Below are positions 15,753-22,880 of a stretch of DNA of 22,880 bases, piece by piece. The DNA is from Chlorokybus atmophyticus (Eukaryota; Streptophyta; Chlorokybophyceae; Chlorokybales; Chlorokybaceae): positions 485,092 through 507,971 of the forward strand of contig RHPI01000385.1 in the NCBI GenBank assembly GCA_009103225.1. The letters are read 5' to 3'. Under the pieces are notes generated by a model. The model saw nothing but the letters and a program-made list of their open reading frames with translations, searched no databases and was not told the DNA's origin. How positions within the stretch are numbered: position 1 is the stretch's first letter; every line of letters starts with the position of its first letter. A program made the translations under genes and the position numbers.

Positions 15753-16560
15753 CTACAACCCTTTGTGACAAATGATCTTGTCGTCTCCTTGCTTAAGCAG
15801 CTCGGCAAACCAGTTGTCAAGTGCATAAGCCCGTGGTAGACGTGCCACAATGTCTTCAATATCAACAGCCAGTGGGTCCTCCTCACTTGCATTGGAAGCT
15901 ACCATTGCTGCATCACCGCTAGCTGCCTCACTTGCAACTAGCAACTCACATGTTGCTGGCTGCGCTGATGTACCAGCACCTGTGTCATCAAACTGTGCCC
16001 ACCCTTGACTGCGTGCACGTGCACGTGTCGTTGCTGCCAATAACAAAGGCGAGCGACTTAAGGGATCTGCCACATTCACCCTACCTGAACGATACACCCA
16101 AGTTAAGTTGAAACGCGACAAAAACTCAGCCCACCTTGCTTGTCTTCGGGACAAGGTTGGTTGGGTCCGAAAGAAAACAAGTGGGTTGTGATCGGTAATC
16201 ATCGTGAACCCACCTTCCACCCCCTCCGGATAGCAGCGCCACTCCTGTAGCGCATGGACCATTCCAAACAACTCTTGCTCAGTTGTGGTATAGTTTCTCT
16301 CAGTAGGAGAGAACTTCTTGCTCAAGTACGCAAGAGGGTGTCCTGAAGCAACACAGCTCACGTGCCATTTAGAGATGCATCGCTAATCACCTCAAAGGGC
16401 TTGGTGAAGTCTGGCAACTGTAACACAGGTGTTGTCACCAGAGCCTCTTTGATAGAATAAAAGGCACCTGTTGCCCGTGTCCCCACCTCCACACAACCTT
16501 GTTACGTAGCAGTTTTGTGAGAGGAGCAACTCGCGATGAGTATCCAAGGATGTACTTCCG
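15753..16560 (-). pseudogene. E2 RNase H region (decayed)
   Basis: Minus strand. ALVTTPVLQLPDFTKPFEV then SDASLNG and a TGA, with a frame change near 16362. The long frame 16361-15753 follows: HPLAYLSKKFSPTERNYTTT, EQELFGMVHALQEWRCYPEG, TDHNPLVFFRTQPTLSRRQA and NVADPLSRSP. Catalytic Asp and Glu positions are recognisable. The tail after ADPLSR is an Ala-rich linker to the integrase zinc finger. Confidence 0.85.
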
Positions 16561-17360
16561 GAATTAATTGCTTAGCCCCAAGAATGCTCGCAACTCATGC
16601 ACGTTCTTGGGTACGGGCCATTCTTGGACCTTAGCAACCTTCTTGGAGTCAGGGCGCACGCCCTCCTTGCTTACAATGTGCCCCAAGAACACAAATTCCG
16701 TCCTCCCAAACTCACACCTGGGCATGTACGCAAAGAACTTGTTTGCACGCAGCGTTTCAAAAACGTCACGCACATGTGTAACATGTGACTCAGGGTCTTT
16801 ACTGAAGACCATGATGTCATCGAAATACACAAGTACTGTCTTCCCAATCAGCTTGTGAAACACACGGTTCATCATAGCTTGAAAGGTAGCTGGCGCATTC
16901 GTCAGCCCAAATGGCAACTTTGTACTAAAAGTGTCCCACAGGCGTTTTAAACGCTGTCTTGGGCACATCTTCCGGTGTGATCCGGATCTGGTGGTACCCA
17001 CTGATCAAGTTTAAGGAGGTGAACACTGAGGCCCCGCTCAGTTAATCAAGCAAATCATCTATCCTCGGCAACGGATACCTGTTCTTAATGGTAAGCTTGT
17101 TTAAGGCCCTATAGTTCACGCACATTCGCAGCCTGCCGTCCTTCTTAGGTACGAACAGAATGGGTGCTTCGAAGGGAGAGCTACTTGGCTCAATCAATCC
17201 CTTCGCAAGAAAGGCCTTGATTTGCCTCTTCATGTCCGCAAACTCAGCTGCACTCAACTTATACACAGGCCTAAATGGAGGTTGTCCTCTTGATACGAGA
17301 GGGATAGTGTGCCACACTTCCCGCTCAAGAGGCAACTCAGGCAACTCAGCTTGAAACACA
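16561..17360 (-). pseudogene. E2 reverse transcriptase (decayed)
   Basis: The minus-strand frame 17359-17042 gives [40 protein letters not shown] and PRIDDLLD, then a TAA. SLNLISGYHQIRI follows in a further frame; here the first RT catalytic Asp (LDL in E1) is Asn. GHF is followed by TAG (16925-16927) and a small deletion that changes frame before LPFGLTNAPATFQ. YFDD is intact at 16816-16827. The connection block FLGLSN then stops at TAA (16564-16566) where E1 has Tyr. RT is not functional. Confidence 0.9.
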
Positions 17361-18369
17361 TAAAAATCCTCATGCAGCAGAGCGTCAAGTGCATTGTCCT
17401 GTGAGCTGCTAACAGTCTCACCGGGTGGAGTGGTGGCCTCATCGCTGGCAAGTGGCTTGACCAGAGGACCAGAAGAGGTTCAGCACCTCTCCGCACAGCT
17501 CTTTTCACCTGCATGGCACTCAACAATAGAGGGAACACGTCACTTGATGTGTCACCGTGAGTGGAGGGCATGACATCACACCCTTCAACTCTCAGGGTCA
17601 CACGCCCTCGCCCTTTGCGCACGCTGCAAAGGCCAGTGTCTGCATCTGTGCGCAGGCCATTAGCACGCTCCCAGCGAGCACCAAGAATGACATCAACACC
17701 TGGTACTTCAACTGGCACAACCAAGAACCTCAGTTGAGCATGATAGCCTTGCACACGCAAAGACAGATGCACGGACCCTTTGACTGGGATCTCATGCTCA
17801 TCAAGTGAGGTCACTGCCTCACTTGCCTTCTCGACATGAATGCCAAGACGCCGCACCAGAGACTCACTTATAAAGTTCTTCGGTGTACCAGTATCTATCT
17901 TCAGAGTAGCTGGTATGCGTGCAACTGACGCCTTGAACAACCATGTAAGGTCCAAGTGATTTCCCCGGTGGAGAACAGGCGGGTCATACATGACACGCAC
18001 ATAGCACCCTATGCCAGTTTGTGACTTGTCAATCTCCTGAATGACTTGCATACCCTTTATAAAGGACGACCATGGTCCTCTATACGCGGGCACAATGACA
18101 CATGCACTTGTGTTATGCGGACTCTTGCTCTTGCACTCAACATAGTGCTTGAGCACCGTTGACAACTTGTCAAAGGGCGCATTGAGCAGCACTTGCTTGC
18201 TCACACAGTCATGCATCAGAAATTTGGGGTCGATAGGCACACCCACATCATTTTCCCACACAGCAACATCGCATGTCAACAGGGAAGCATGTGGATTGCC
18301 AACAGTCATCAAGCAACTTACAGAGTTGGCAACAGGGCTACTAGTAGAACAGCTCTTCACCTCGAGTTC
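17361..18369 (-). pseudogene. E2 pol N-terminus: pre-protease domain and retropepsin
   Basis: Reads in the same frame as gag after the UAG at 18370-18372. The pre-protease part contains LLNAPFDKLSTVLKHYVECK and VIVPAYRGPW, matching the same region of E1 in layout. Retropepsin: ATLKIDTGTPKNFI with DTG at 17887-17895, then VPVEVPGVDVILGARW (second protease block). The frame is lost near 17470, where CTGGTCCT is followed by a second CTGGTC, consistent with a short slippage duplication. It continues into RT in another frame. The protease itself looks intact. Confidence 0.88.
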
Positions 18370-18372
18370 CTA
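18370..18372 (-). promoter_or_regulatory. In-frame UAG between gag and pol of E2
   Basis: Minus-strand codons GTC GCA TAG GAA CTC GAG GTG; gag and pol are in one frame on either side. Same arrangement as E1 (GAA TAG GAT). It probably supports readthrough, though E2 is decayed elsewhere. Confidence 0.55.
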
Positions 18373-19359
18373 TGCGACAGGCTTGTCGTTGGAGGGGTTG
18401 GGGCAGTTCGCCACGCGGTGGCCTTTCTCCCTGCACTTGAGACACAGTCCGGCATTGAAGCGTGCATTCCTCAGCTTCACGCTAACTCCGGGGATGCTGG
18501 TAGCACGCTTCTTGTTGACTGGCTGAAAGGGCTGCTTGCCCTTGCCGTCTGGGCGGTCGCGCTTGCGACTGTTGTTGCCACTGCCACTTCCCACAGCGGG
18601 AGTGGTCGAGCTCGAGGGCTGGTTGGCAACAATGGCAAACTTCCATGCCTGGTTGATCATGCGCTGGCTGTTGTCATACTGCACAGCCGTGCGCTTCATC
18701 AAGTCATAGTCAGCATGCGTGAAGGACTCCAGGCCCTCCTTGAAGGTCAATTGCTTTGCCGTATCCTCAGGCAAAGCCGCCCAGTACTTGTCCATCTTCT
18801 CTGCCTCTGACAAGGGCATGTCGGGGCCAACTTCAGCACACACCGACTCGAAGCAGACAGTGAAGTCCTCAATGGACTGATTGGGCTTGACTTTCAAGCG
18901 TCTCAACTTGTCACGCGCCTTCTGTGACGGGTTCACACCCACGTAGGCCTACAACATAGCAGTCTCAAACACGTCAAGGCTTGCGACATCCTTGCCAGCA
19001 GCCTCAAGATGTGGGGAAGCCCCTTCCCACATGCGGGCAGCACTTCCCCGCAAGTACGATGCCAAAAGCGACACTGCTTTGGCCTCAAGCCCAGGCAATA
19101 CCTCAGCGACATGCAACACACGCTTACAACCAGAAAGCCAGTCACGCACGGCAACACCAAGATCCTTGCCCTTCCCATCATGGGCACCGGAAAAGAACTC
19201 CAAGCGTGGCATCATCTTGTGGGTGTTTGCGGCTGCCATCTTGGCTAGCTGCTGCTCGTGTTGCTCCTTCATGGAGGCATTGGCCGTGACCATGGCTTGC
19301 ACCTGGTTTTGCAGCTCCATCACTTGGGCCGCGAGTGCGTTGGCGTTCGGATCAGTCAT
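18373..19359 (-). pseudogene. gag: E2 Gag with one internal stop
   Basis: It starts at an ATG (MTDPNANALAAQVMELQNQ). The first 45 residues are coiled-coil-like and Gln/Met-rich. The capsid region includes FFSGAHDGKGKDLGVAVRDW and VNPSQKARDKLRRLKVKPNQ, parallel to E1 (MDPATQARNKLNKLRQNG). A single TAG at 18949-18951 (AML*AYVG) interrupts an otherwise open frame of about 329 codons. A basic linker precedes the CCHC knuckle CLKCREKGHRVANC near the end. One nonsense mutation is the only visible lesion in gag. Confidence 0.9.
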
Positions 19360-19657
19360 TGTTGAAGGAAAATCTGCTCGTGCATAAGCACGTAATGAGT
19401 GTAGTGTTCAACACACACACGCGCGCACAAGTCCAGCTGTGCACGCAGCAAAACGCAGCGAAAATGCACTCAACTAGTGCGCAAATCAGCGTGAATACAA
19501 CCCACACCGTGCATGCAAGTGTGCGTGCAGCTGGTGCAACCAACTACATGCACAATCAGCGTGCAAACACTGCCATGTAGCGCGTGCAAGCAAAGAATGC
19601 AACACACGCACCGTGTAGCAAGTGTACAAGCTGATGGGCAAGCATGCAAGGCTTGAA
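19360..19657 (-). other. E2 leader rich in GTGCA repeats
   Basis: About 300 nt between the primer binding site and gag. It has many scattered GTGCA/TGCAC and CAGCGT motifs and a CA/CG dinucleotide run at 19411-19428. Cys-rich minus-strand frames here reflect this repeat and are not called. Confidence 0.6.
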
Positions 19658-19675
19658 AACAAGCTCCGAGTCCAA
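19658..19675 (-). promoter_or_regulatory. Primer binding site of E2
   Basis: Minus-strand TTGGACTCGGAGCTTGTT directly follows the 5' LTR end (TTACA). It shares TTGG...TCGGAGC with E1 (TTGGTATCGGAGCA) and with TRIM-R (TTGGTCATCGGAGC). The tRNA species is not identified. Confidence 0.6.
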
Positions 19676-20537
19676 TGTAACGTGGGACACACACTTACCT
19701 GCTCGTGTATGTCACATACTTGTGCACAGGCACAAGAACTTCTTCACAACATACCATGGTGCAGCACCTTGTTAAAGGAATGACCAGCACCGCAACGGGA
19801 TGGAGAGGATGCACAACAAACCCTCCACTCAGCTCACACACACTCAAGCACACCCCACTCACGTGCAAGGCTGCTACGGACACTACAACCCACTTGGGAT
19901 GAGAGGGAGAGCCCCTTAAACAACTGAACTAGGCACCCCACACACAAGAGTCGAGTATGCACATGCTGAGCTGCCTCACTTGTTGAGGCCGTTCATATAC
20001 CCCCTCTTTGCTTCCCTCCGACCTAGAACAACCATGTCCAAGGCTACTTGCCTTGTCATGGCTGCGTTGACCTATACTCATGCCTAGGAGCTGCCACATC
20101 AGCCCTAGGGCATCTTGTCAACGCCCAAGACTGATCACACATCAGCCTCGGACATCGTGAACGCCCAAGGCTGGTCACATCAGTCTAGGACCTCATACAT
20201 ATGCATACATATGCGAACATATGCGAACATATGCATACACATGCATACATCACTCATATCCGCACATATGAACTCATATGCGGACACATGCATGCATATG
20301 CAACCATATGCATATACATGCGGACATATGACACCGACCAGCTCTGTGCTTGCTAGTAGACAGTGCCTATGTGTAGCTACAACGCCCTTGCACACTAAGT
20401 GCACAGAAACCAACTTTATGAGCACATATGCCAAGTACTACACAACTTGACTATACGGGATCCTCACTTAGTTCTTCCTACTTACCACATAAGTAAGGAA
20501 CATGAGAGTGACTTTTGCCAGCCCTTTGGGCGTGACA
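19676..20537 (-). repeat. 5' LTR of E2
   Basis: 862 bp, partner of 13340-14204. It has the same CATATG array (20194-20333) and TATA-like box (19994-19999). Confidence 0.93.
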
Positions 20538-20542
20538 GTTGT
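20538..20542. repeat. Target site duplication of E2 (right, GTTGT)
   Basis: Matches 13335-13339. Confidence 0.88.
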
Positions 20543-20673
20543 TGTTCCCTTACCATACCAGCTCCTCCTTGTTGTGTGGTGTCCTCTTACAGAGTGAGGT
20601 AACCTCGCCTGGCATCACACTGCTTTATGGGCATATTCTCAACCTAGGAAGGCAGCAGCGAGGCAATTTACCC

Positions 20674-21868
20674 CCCTTCTTTTGTTGAGGATATGCCAAA
20701 ATCAGTGCCAACGCCCTCCCTTGGCCAGCAGCAGTTGCTTGCCCTTGCGGAGTGATCGTGGTTGTTGAAAGTGGCATCAATGCGAGTGCACTCGAGGGAC
20801 AGGCGACGCCAGATGCCTCTGCAGGCTGGCTAACGTACGCCTGCCGTCGTGAGTCCATTTGTGCCACTTAATCTAGTCAATAGCAGTATGCTTGTTCGAG
20901 GGCCGAGATTCGCTCTTGTCGGCTCCTTTGGACACGCCCACGAAGTACTGGTCAGTTCCTAGCGGTATGCCTGATGTGGTCATTACAAGGTCTTGCACCG
21001 AGCGACGCTGGAGTCCGAGCGGGTCCAATGGTGAGGGCTCGAAGTCAGTCTGCTGAGCGGGCATCGGCTGCCGTGATCAAGTGGGTGCCTCTTGCAGCCT
21101 TGCATGCAATGCCAAGAACAGCTGGATTACCCACTCAACACAGCAGGTTGCCGATAGGTGACCCCGAAGAGGGGGTTGCGCATCTCTGGAGCAATGCCTG
21201 CAATAATCTCATCCTCCAGCTGTTGTTGTGTGGACTCCGAGAGCATGTGGTACTCTGGAGGTGGTAAGGGGAGAATGCGATCATCCCATGCTACTCGCGT
21301 GGTGCGTTGCCCCCCGGACCGTACGCAATAGCTGTTTGTTCGATGTCGCGTAGAATGGATGCCCAAGCGCGCTCCGCTTGGTGTCCACGCAGTACTTGTT
21401 TCGTCTCGTCAAGGTGTGGTGGGGCTGCACGCAGTCCTAATGGTGCTGTGGTAGTGGCGACTGCGGAGGGTGTGGCAACATCAACGACAGCAATGGTGGT
21501 GGCACCCGCAACAGTTGTGGTGACAGAGGTTGCTGCTGTGAGTGAAGCGGCAGTTGTGGCCGGTGCAGAGGCTTTAGTTGTAGCAAGGGTGGTGCCTTCA
21601 CCACCGATGGGTTCAACAGCCATGGCTGCAGCAGTATCATGCTTTCCATTTTTGGGGCCAATGCGGTGCCAGGGGTATCCGCACTTGCTGCACCTGTTGG
21701 CGGTGTCGTCAACGGTGTCGTCCCAACAATAGTTGTGGCTGCCGAGGCAGCACCACTTGTGGCTTTCAAAAATGCCGCTGTTAATGACACGCCAGCTTTT
21801 CTACGCACCCGCCTTGTCGACTGCACACGCGATGGCGAAGGAGTGTCCCTCTCCCGTTTTGATGCCAT
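20674..21868 (-). pseudogene. gag N-terminal region of element O (frameshifted)
   Basis: It begins at an ATG (21868) with MASKRERDTPSPSRVQSTRR, RKAGVSLTAAF. An Ala/Thr-rich low-complexity linker (about 21430-21620) follows. After frame changes come RGHQAERAWASILRDIEQTA, then DDRILPLPPPEYHMLSESTQ, DEIIAGIAPEMRNP and FEPSPLDPLGLQRRSVQDLV. The pieces follow one another on the minus strand in three frames, so it was once a single protein. I do not recognise a named domain. The basic N-terminus, linker and position upstream of the gag segment at 11936-12497 make an N-terminal Gag region likely. The reading stops being coherent near 20680, at the proposed TIR boundary. Confidence 0.5.
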
Positions 21869-22180
21869 TGGTGCCCAGCTGGCAGAGTAGCAGGCTTGAT
21901 AGTCTGCTCCTTATTTTCTTCCAACTGCGCCACGTGTGCCATAAGGGCTGCCACTCAACAGCTGGTGGGTTGGCTTGTGCTTAAATGGCACCAGCTCTAG
22001 CACGAGGATGTCCCTCATGTTCTTTGCGCTGTGGAGGGCGGTTCTTCCCTATGTAACCAGGCTTTTCTTTGCGAGCGCCGGCGTTGTTGTTGTTGTTGTT
22101 GGGGTTGTGGACACCAGCGTCGTTGCTAATGCCACGGGACGACGAGATCATAACGCCACAATGGCCACAAAACACACTTC
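21869..22180 (-). other. Leader or upstream coding of element O, with Asn-repeat
   Basis: The minus-strand frame 22175-21981 contains NPNNNNNNAG, encoded by a GTT trinucleotide run (22083-22100). A second frame near 21890-21960 reads MAHVAQLEENKEQTIK, which is coiled-coil-like. I cannot say whether these are translated. Confidence 0.35.
22083..22101. repeat. (GTT)6 microsatellite
   Basis: Six perfect GTT units plus one G. Confidence 0.9.
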
Positions 22181-22285
22181 TTGCTTTTGTGGCCTAATGG
22201 TTCGTTACATTTATTATCGGAGCTTGAGACCGGAAGGTCGTGAGGTTAAAACCGCCTCGCGGCAGACCAAGAAGGGATTTTAAGC
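22181..22285 (+). mobile_element. Relic of a TRIM-like element with degenerate tRNA boxes
   Basis: TTTT at 22185-22188, A box TGGCCTAATGG at 22190-22200, TTACA at 22205-22209, then TTATTATCGGAGCTTGAGAC and a degenerate B box (AGGTTAAAACC, 22243-22253). The order and the ATCGGAGCTTGAGACC string match TRIM-R directly downstream. No LTR start or polypurine tract is visible. Confidence 0.5.
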
Positions 22286-22343
22286 TCGTTGTAACGGGAA
22301 GGTACATTAAATTACCACAAATCGACCATAAAAGTACCAAGTC

Positions 22344-22403
22344 TTTTGTGGTCGAGTGGGCTGTGACATTGGTCATCGGAGCTTGAGACCCGGGTTCGAT
22401 TCC
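22344..22403 (+). promoter_or_regulatory. tRNA-like Pol III promoter, TRIM-R copy 1
   Basis: TTTT 22344-22347, A box TGGTCGAGTGG 22349-22359, LTR-like end TGACA at 22368, B box GGTTCGATTCC 22393-22403. The boxes are 33 nt apart, as in tRNA genes. A D-arm (GTCG with TGAC) and a partial T-arm can form; the acceptor stem cannot. Confidence 0.65.
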
Positions 22404-22429
22404 TGCCTTGCACACGAATTCCGCGGTCG

Positions 22430-22730
22430 TTGTTTCTCGATCCAATAACATCGTAAATGGTCACTTCATGAGTGCCATCATCGATGGGTCGCGACTTGCC
22501 TAATGGCAGTCGCGCCGAACTGACCAGTTCAGTCGGCGCGGCAGGGCGCGACCTGCCTATCGCGGCGACGCGACCTGTGGGGCCGGCAGCGGCGCGCTAT
22601 GCGCGCGCTGACCGGTATGGGCCTAAATTGGCCGGTCCTTGGACGGTGGGGCCGGTGACCGACCTTAACAAACCCCTTGGGTAACTCCCCAGCTGATGGC
22701 CGCCAGCTGCCGGGGACGTCAGCGTTCTTA
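22430..22730 (+). other. GC-rich interior of TRIM-R
   Basis: About 300 bp, GC-rich, with short dyads such as GACCAGTTCAGTCGGCGCG and GCGCGCTATGCGCGCG. No domain is recognisable in the one 70-codon frame. It has no TTTT on this strand, so a Pol III transcript could run through it. Confidence 0.5.
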
Positions 22731-22796
22731 AGTGGGGGGGAATGTAACGGGAAGGTACATTAAATTACCACAAATCGACCATAAAAGCACCAAGTC

Positions 22797-22856
22797 TTTT
22801 GTGGTCGAGTGGGCTGTGACATTGGTCATCGGAGCTTGAGACCCGGGTTCGATTCC
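22797..22856 (+). promoter_or_regulatory. tRNA-like Pol III promoter and possible terminator, TRIM-R copy 2
   Basis: The same TTTT (22797-22800), A box (22802-22812) and B box (22846-22856) as copy 1. This TTTT is the first on the plus strand after the B box at 22403, so it would end a Pol III transcript begun in copy 1. Confidence 0.55.
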
Positions 22857-22880
22857 TGCCTTGCACACGAATTCCGCGGT

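Larger units (their letters stand above)
13340..20537 (-). mobile_element. E2: full-length Ty3/gypsy chromodomain LTR retrotransposon, coding region decayed (7198 bp)
   Basis: It lies on the minus strand and is bounded by LTRs of 865 bp (13340-14204) and 862 bp (19676-20537) with the duplication GTTGT. LTRs start TGTCACGCCC and end CACGTTACA on the minus strand. Order: 5' LTR, primer binding site, leader, gag, in-frame UAG, pol (PR, RT, RNase H, IN, chromodomain), polypurine tract, 3' LTR. I count about nine substitutions and one 3-bp indel between the LTRs, roughly 1%. Yet gag-pol carries at least eight stops or frame changes and a deletion of an integrase catalytic residue. The element most likely copied itself recently as a defective passenger using enzymes from a relative. 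Its proteins are clearly related to E1 but from a different family (different LTR and leader). Confidence 0.93.
12498..20673. mobile_element. Putative terminal-inverted-repeat DNA element carrying E2 inside it
   Basis: GGGTAAATT (12498-12506) and its reverse complement AATTTACCC (20665-20673) sit exactly where the gag relic of element O breaks off on each side. Similarity continues weakly inward (CACCT versus GCCT, then AAGGTTG/TAGGTTG). Without E2 the element would be about 980 bp and has no coding frame. The flanks CAACGACAAG and CAACAAAAG are similar and could be a decayed duplication, but they do not match cleanly. The TIR is short, so this is tentative. Confidence 0.35.
22290..22880 (+). 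mobile_element. TRIM-R: tandem TRIM-like unit with tRNA-like Pol III boxes (runs off the window)
   Basis: The sequence from 22290 repeats from 22743 to the window end: 138 bp with one substitution (period 453 bp). Each copy begins TGTAACGGG, and the second is preceded by a polypurine tract (AGTGGGGGGGAA, 22731-22742). If the LTR is taken to end at TGACA (22368 and 22821), it is 79 bp and is followed by a primer-binding-site-like TTGGTCATCGGAGC. However, the second copy continues with the same internal sequence for 59 bp. Either the LTR is longer than 138 bp, or this is a tandem LTR-internal-LTR-internal array. The interior has no plausible gene. Confidence 0.65.

Noticed and set aside
18193-18810. 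205-codon plus-strand frame
   Set aside because: It is antisense to E2 gag, including the CCHC knuckle, so it is a shadow.
22342-22413. Functional tRNA gene
   Set aside because: A and B boxes and a D-arm are present, but the acceptor ends do not pair and the anticodon stem is not formed, so it is only tRNA-like.
22290-22880. Retrozyme with hammerhead ribozyme in the LTR
   Set aside because: I looked for the CTGATGA...GAAA hammerhead core in both TRIM elements and did not find it.
1-22880. CRISPR array, rRNA genes or a prokaryotic operon
   Set aside because: Repeats are LTRs, microsatellites and TIRs with no regular spacers, no rRNA sequence was recognised, and all proteins belong to retroelements.

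Overview
The window is eukaryotic repetitive DNA. It is a nest of LTR retrotransposons and smaller elements, and I see no host gene, rRNA gene, functional tRNA gene or CRISPR array. The host cannot be identified with certainty. A Ty3/gypsy relic carrying a cytosine-5 DNA methyltransferase (C5-MTase) domain, chromodomain-type gypsy pol genes, and moderately GC-rich DNA with strongly AT-rich patches all fit a green alga. That is inference from family knowledge, not a taxonomic result.

Layout. Positions 1-204 are an AT-rich microsatellite and 205-540 is GC-rich unassigned DNA. An old, decayed Ty3/gypsy element (called O here, minus strand) runs in pieces from about 22180 down to about 551: gag N-terminus (20674-21868), more gag (11931-12497 and 4850-5048), protease (about 3780-4330), C5-MTase (about 2430-3400), then reverse transcriptase and RNase H (1109-2080 and 551-635). 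Its integrase and 3' end are not present. Later insertions split it: a TA-flanked inverted-repeat element (638-1106), a miniature LTR element TRIM-L (4353-4849), a full-length gypsy element E1 (5049-11930, plus strand, 5-bp target duplication GCATC), and a probable terminal-inverted-repeat element (12498-20673). That last element itself holds a second full-length gypsy element E2 (13340-20537, minus strand, target duplication GTTGT). The right edge carries a TRIM relic (22181-22285) and a tandem TRIM-like unit, TRIM-R (22290 to the window end).

E1 and E2 have LTRs, a primer binding site, gag with a CCHC knuckle, pol (protease-RT-RNase H-integrase-chromodomain) and a polypurine tract. In both, gag and pol lie in the same frame separated by one UAG codon, which suggests stop-codon readthrough. 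E1 is nearly intact, with two frame disruptions and one nonsense codon near the pol C-terminus. E2 has about 99% identical LTRs but many coding lesions, so it probably moved as a defective passenger.

The most unusual signal is in the TRIM-like elements. In TRIM-L, TRIM-R and the relic, a tRNA-type A box sits at the end of the LTR just after a TTTT tract. A matching B box lies just past the LTR-internal junction at tRNA-like spacing (degenerate in the relic), and no other TTTT occurs on the sense strand of the TRIM-L or TRIM-R unit before the next LTR. This is the layout expected of an LTR element transcribed by RNA polymerase III. TRIM-R also shares a 22-nt polypurine-tract/LTR edge exactly with E1, so E1-like enzymes could mobilise it.
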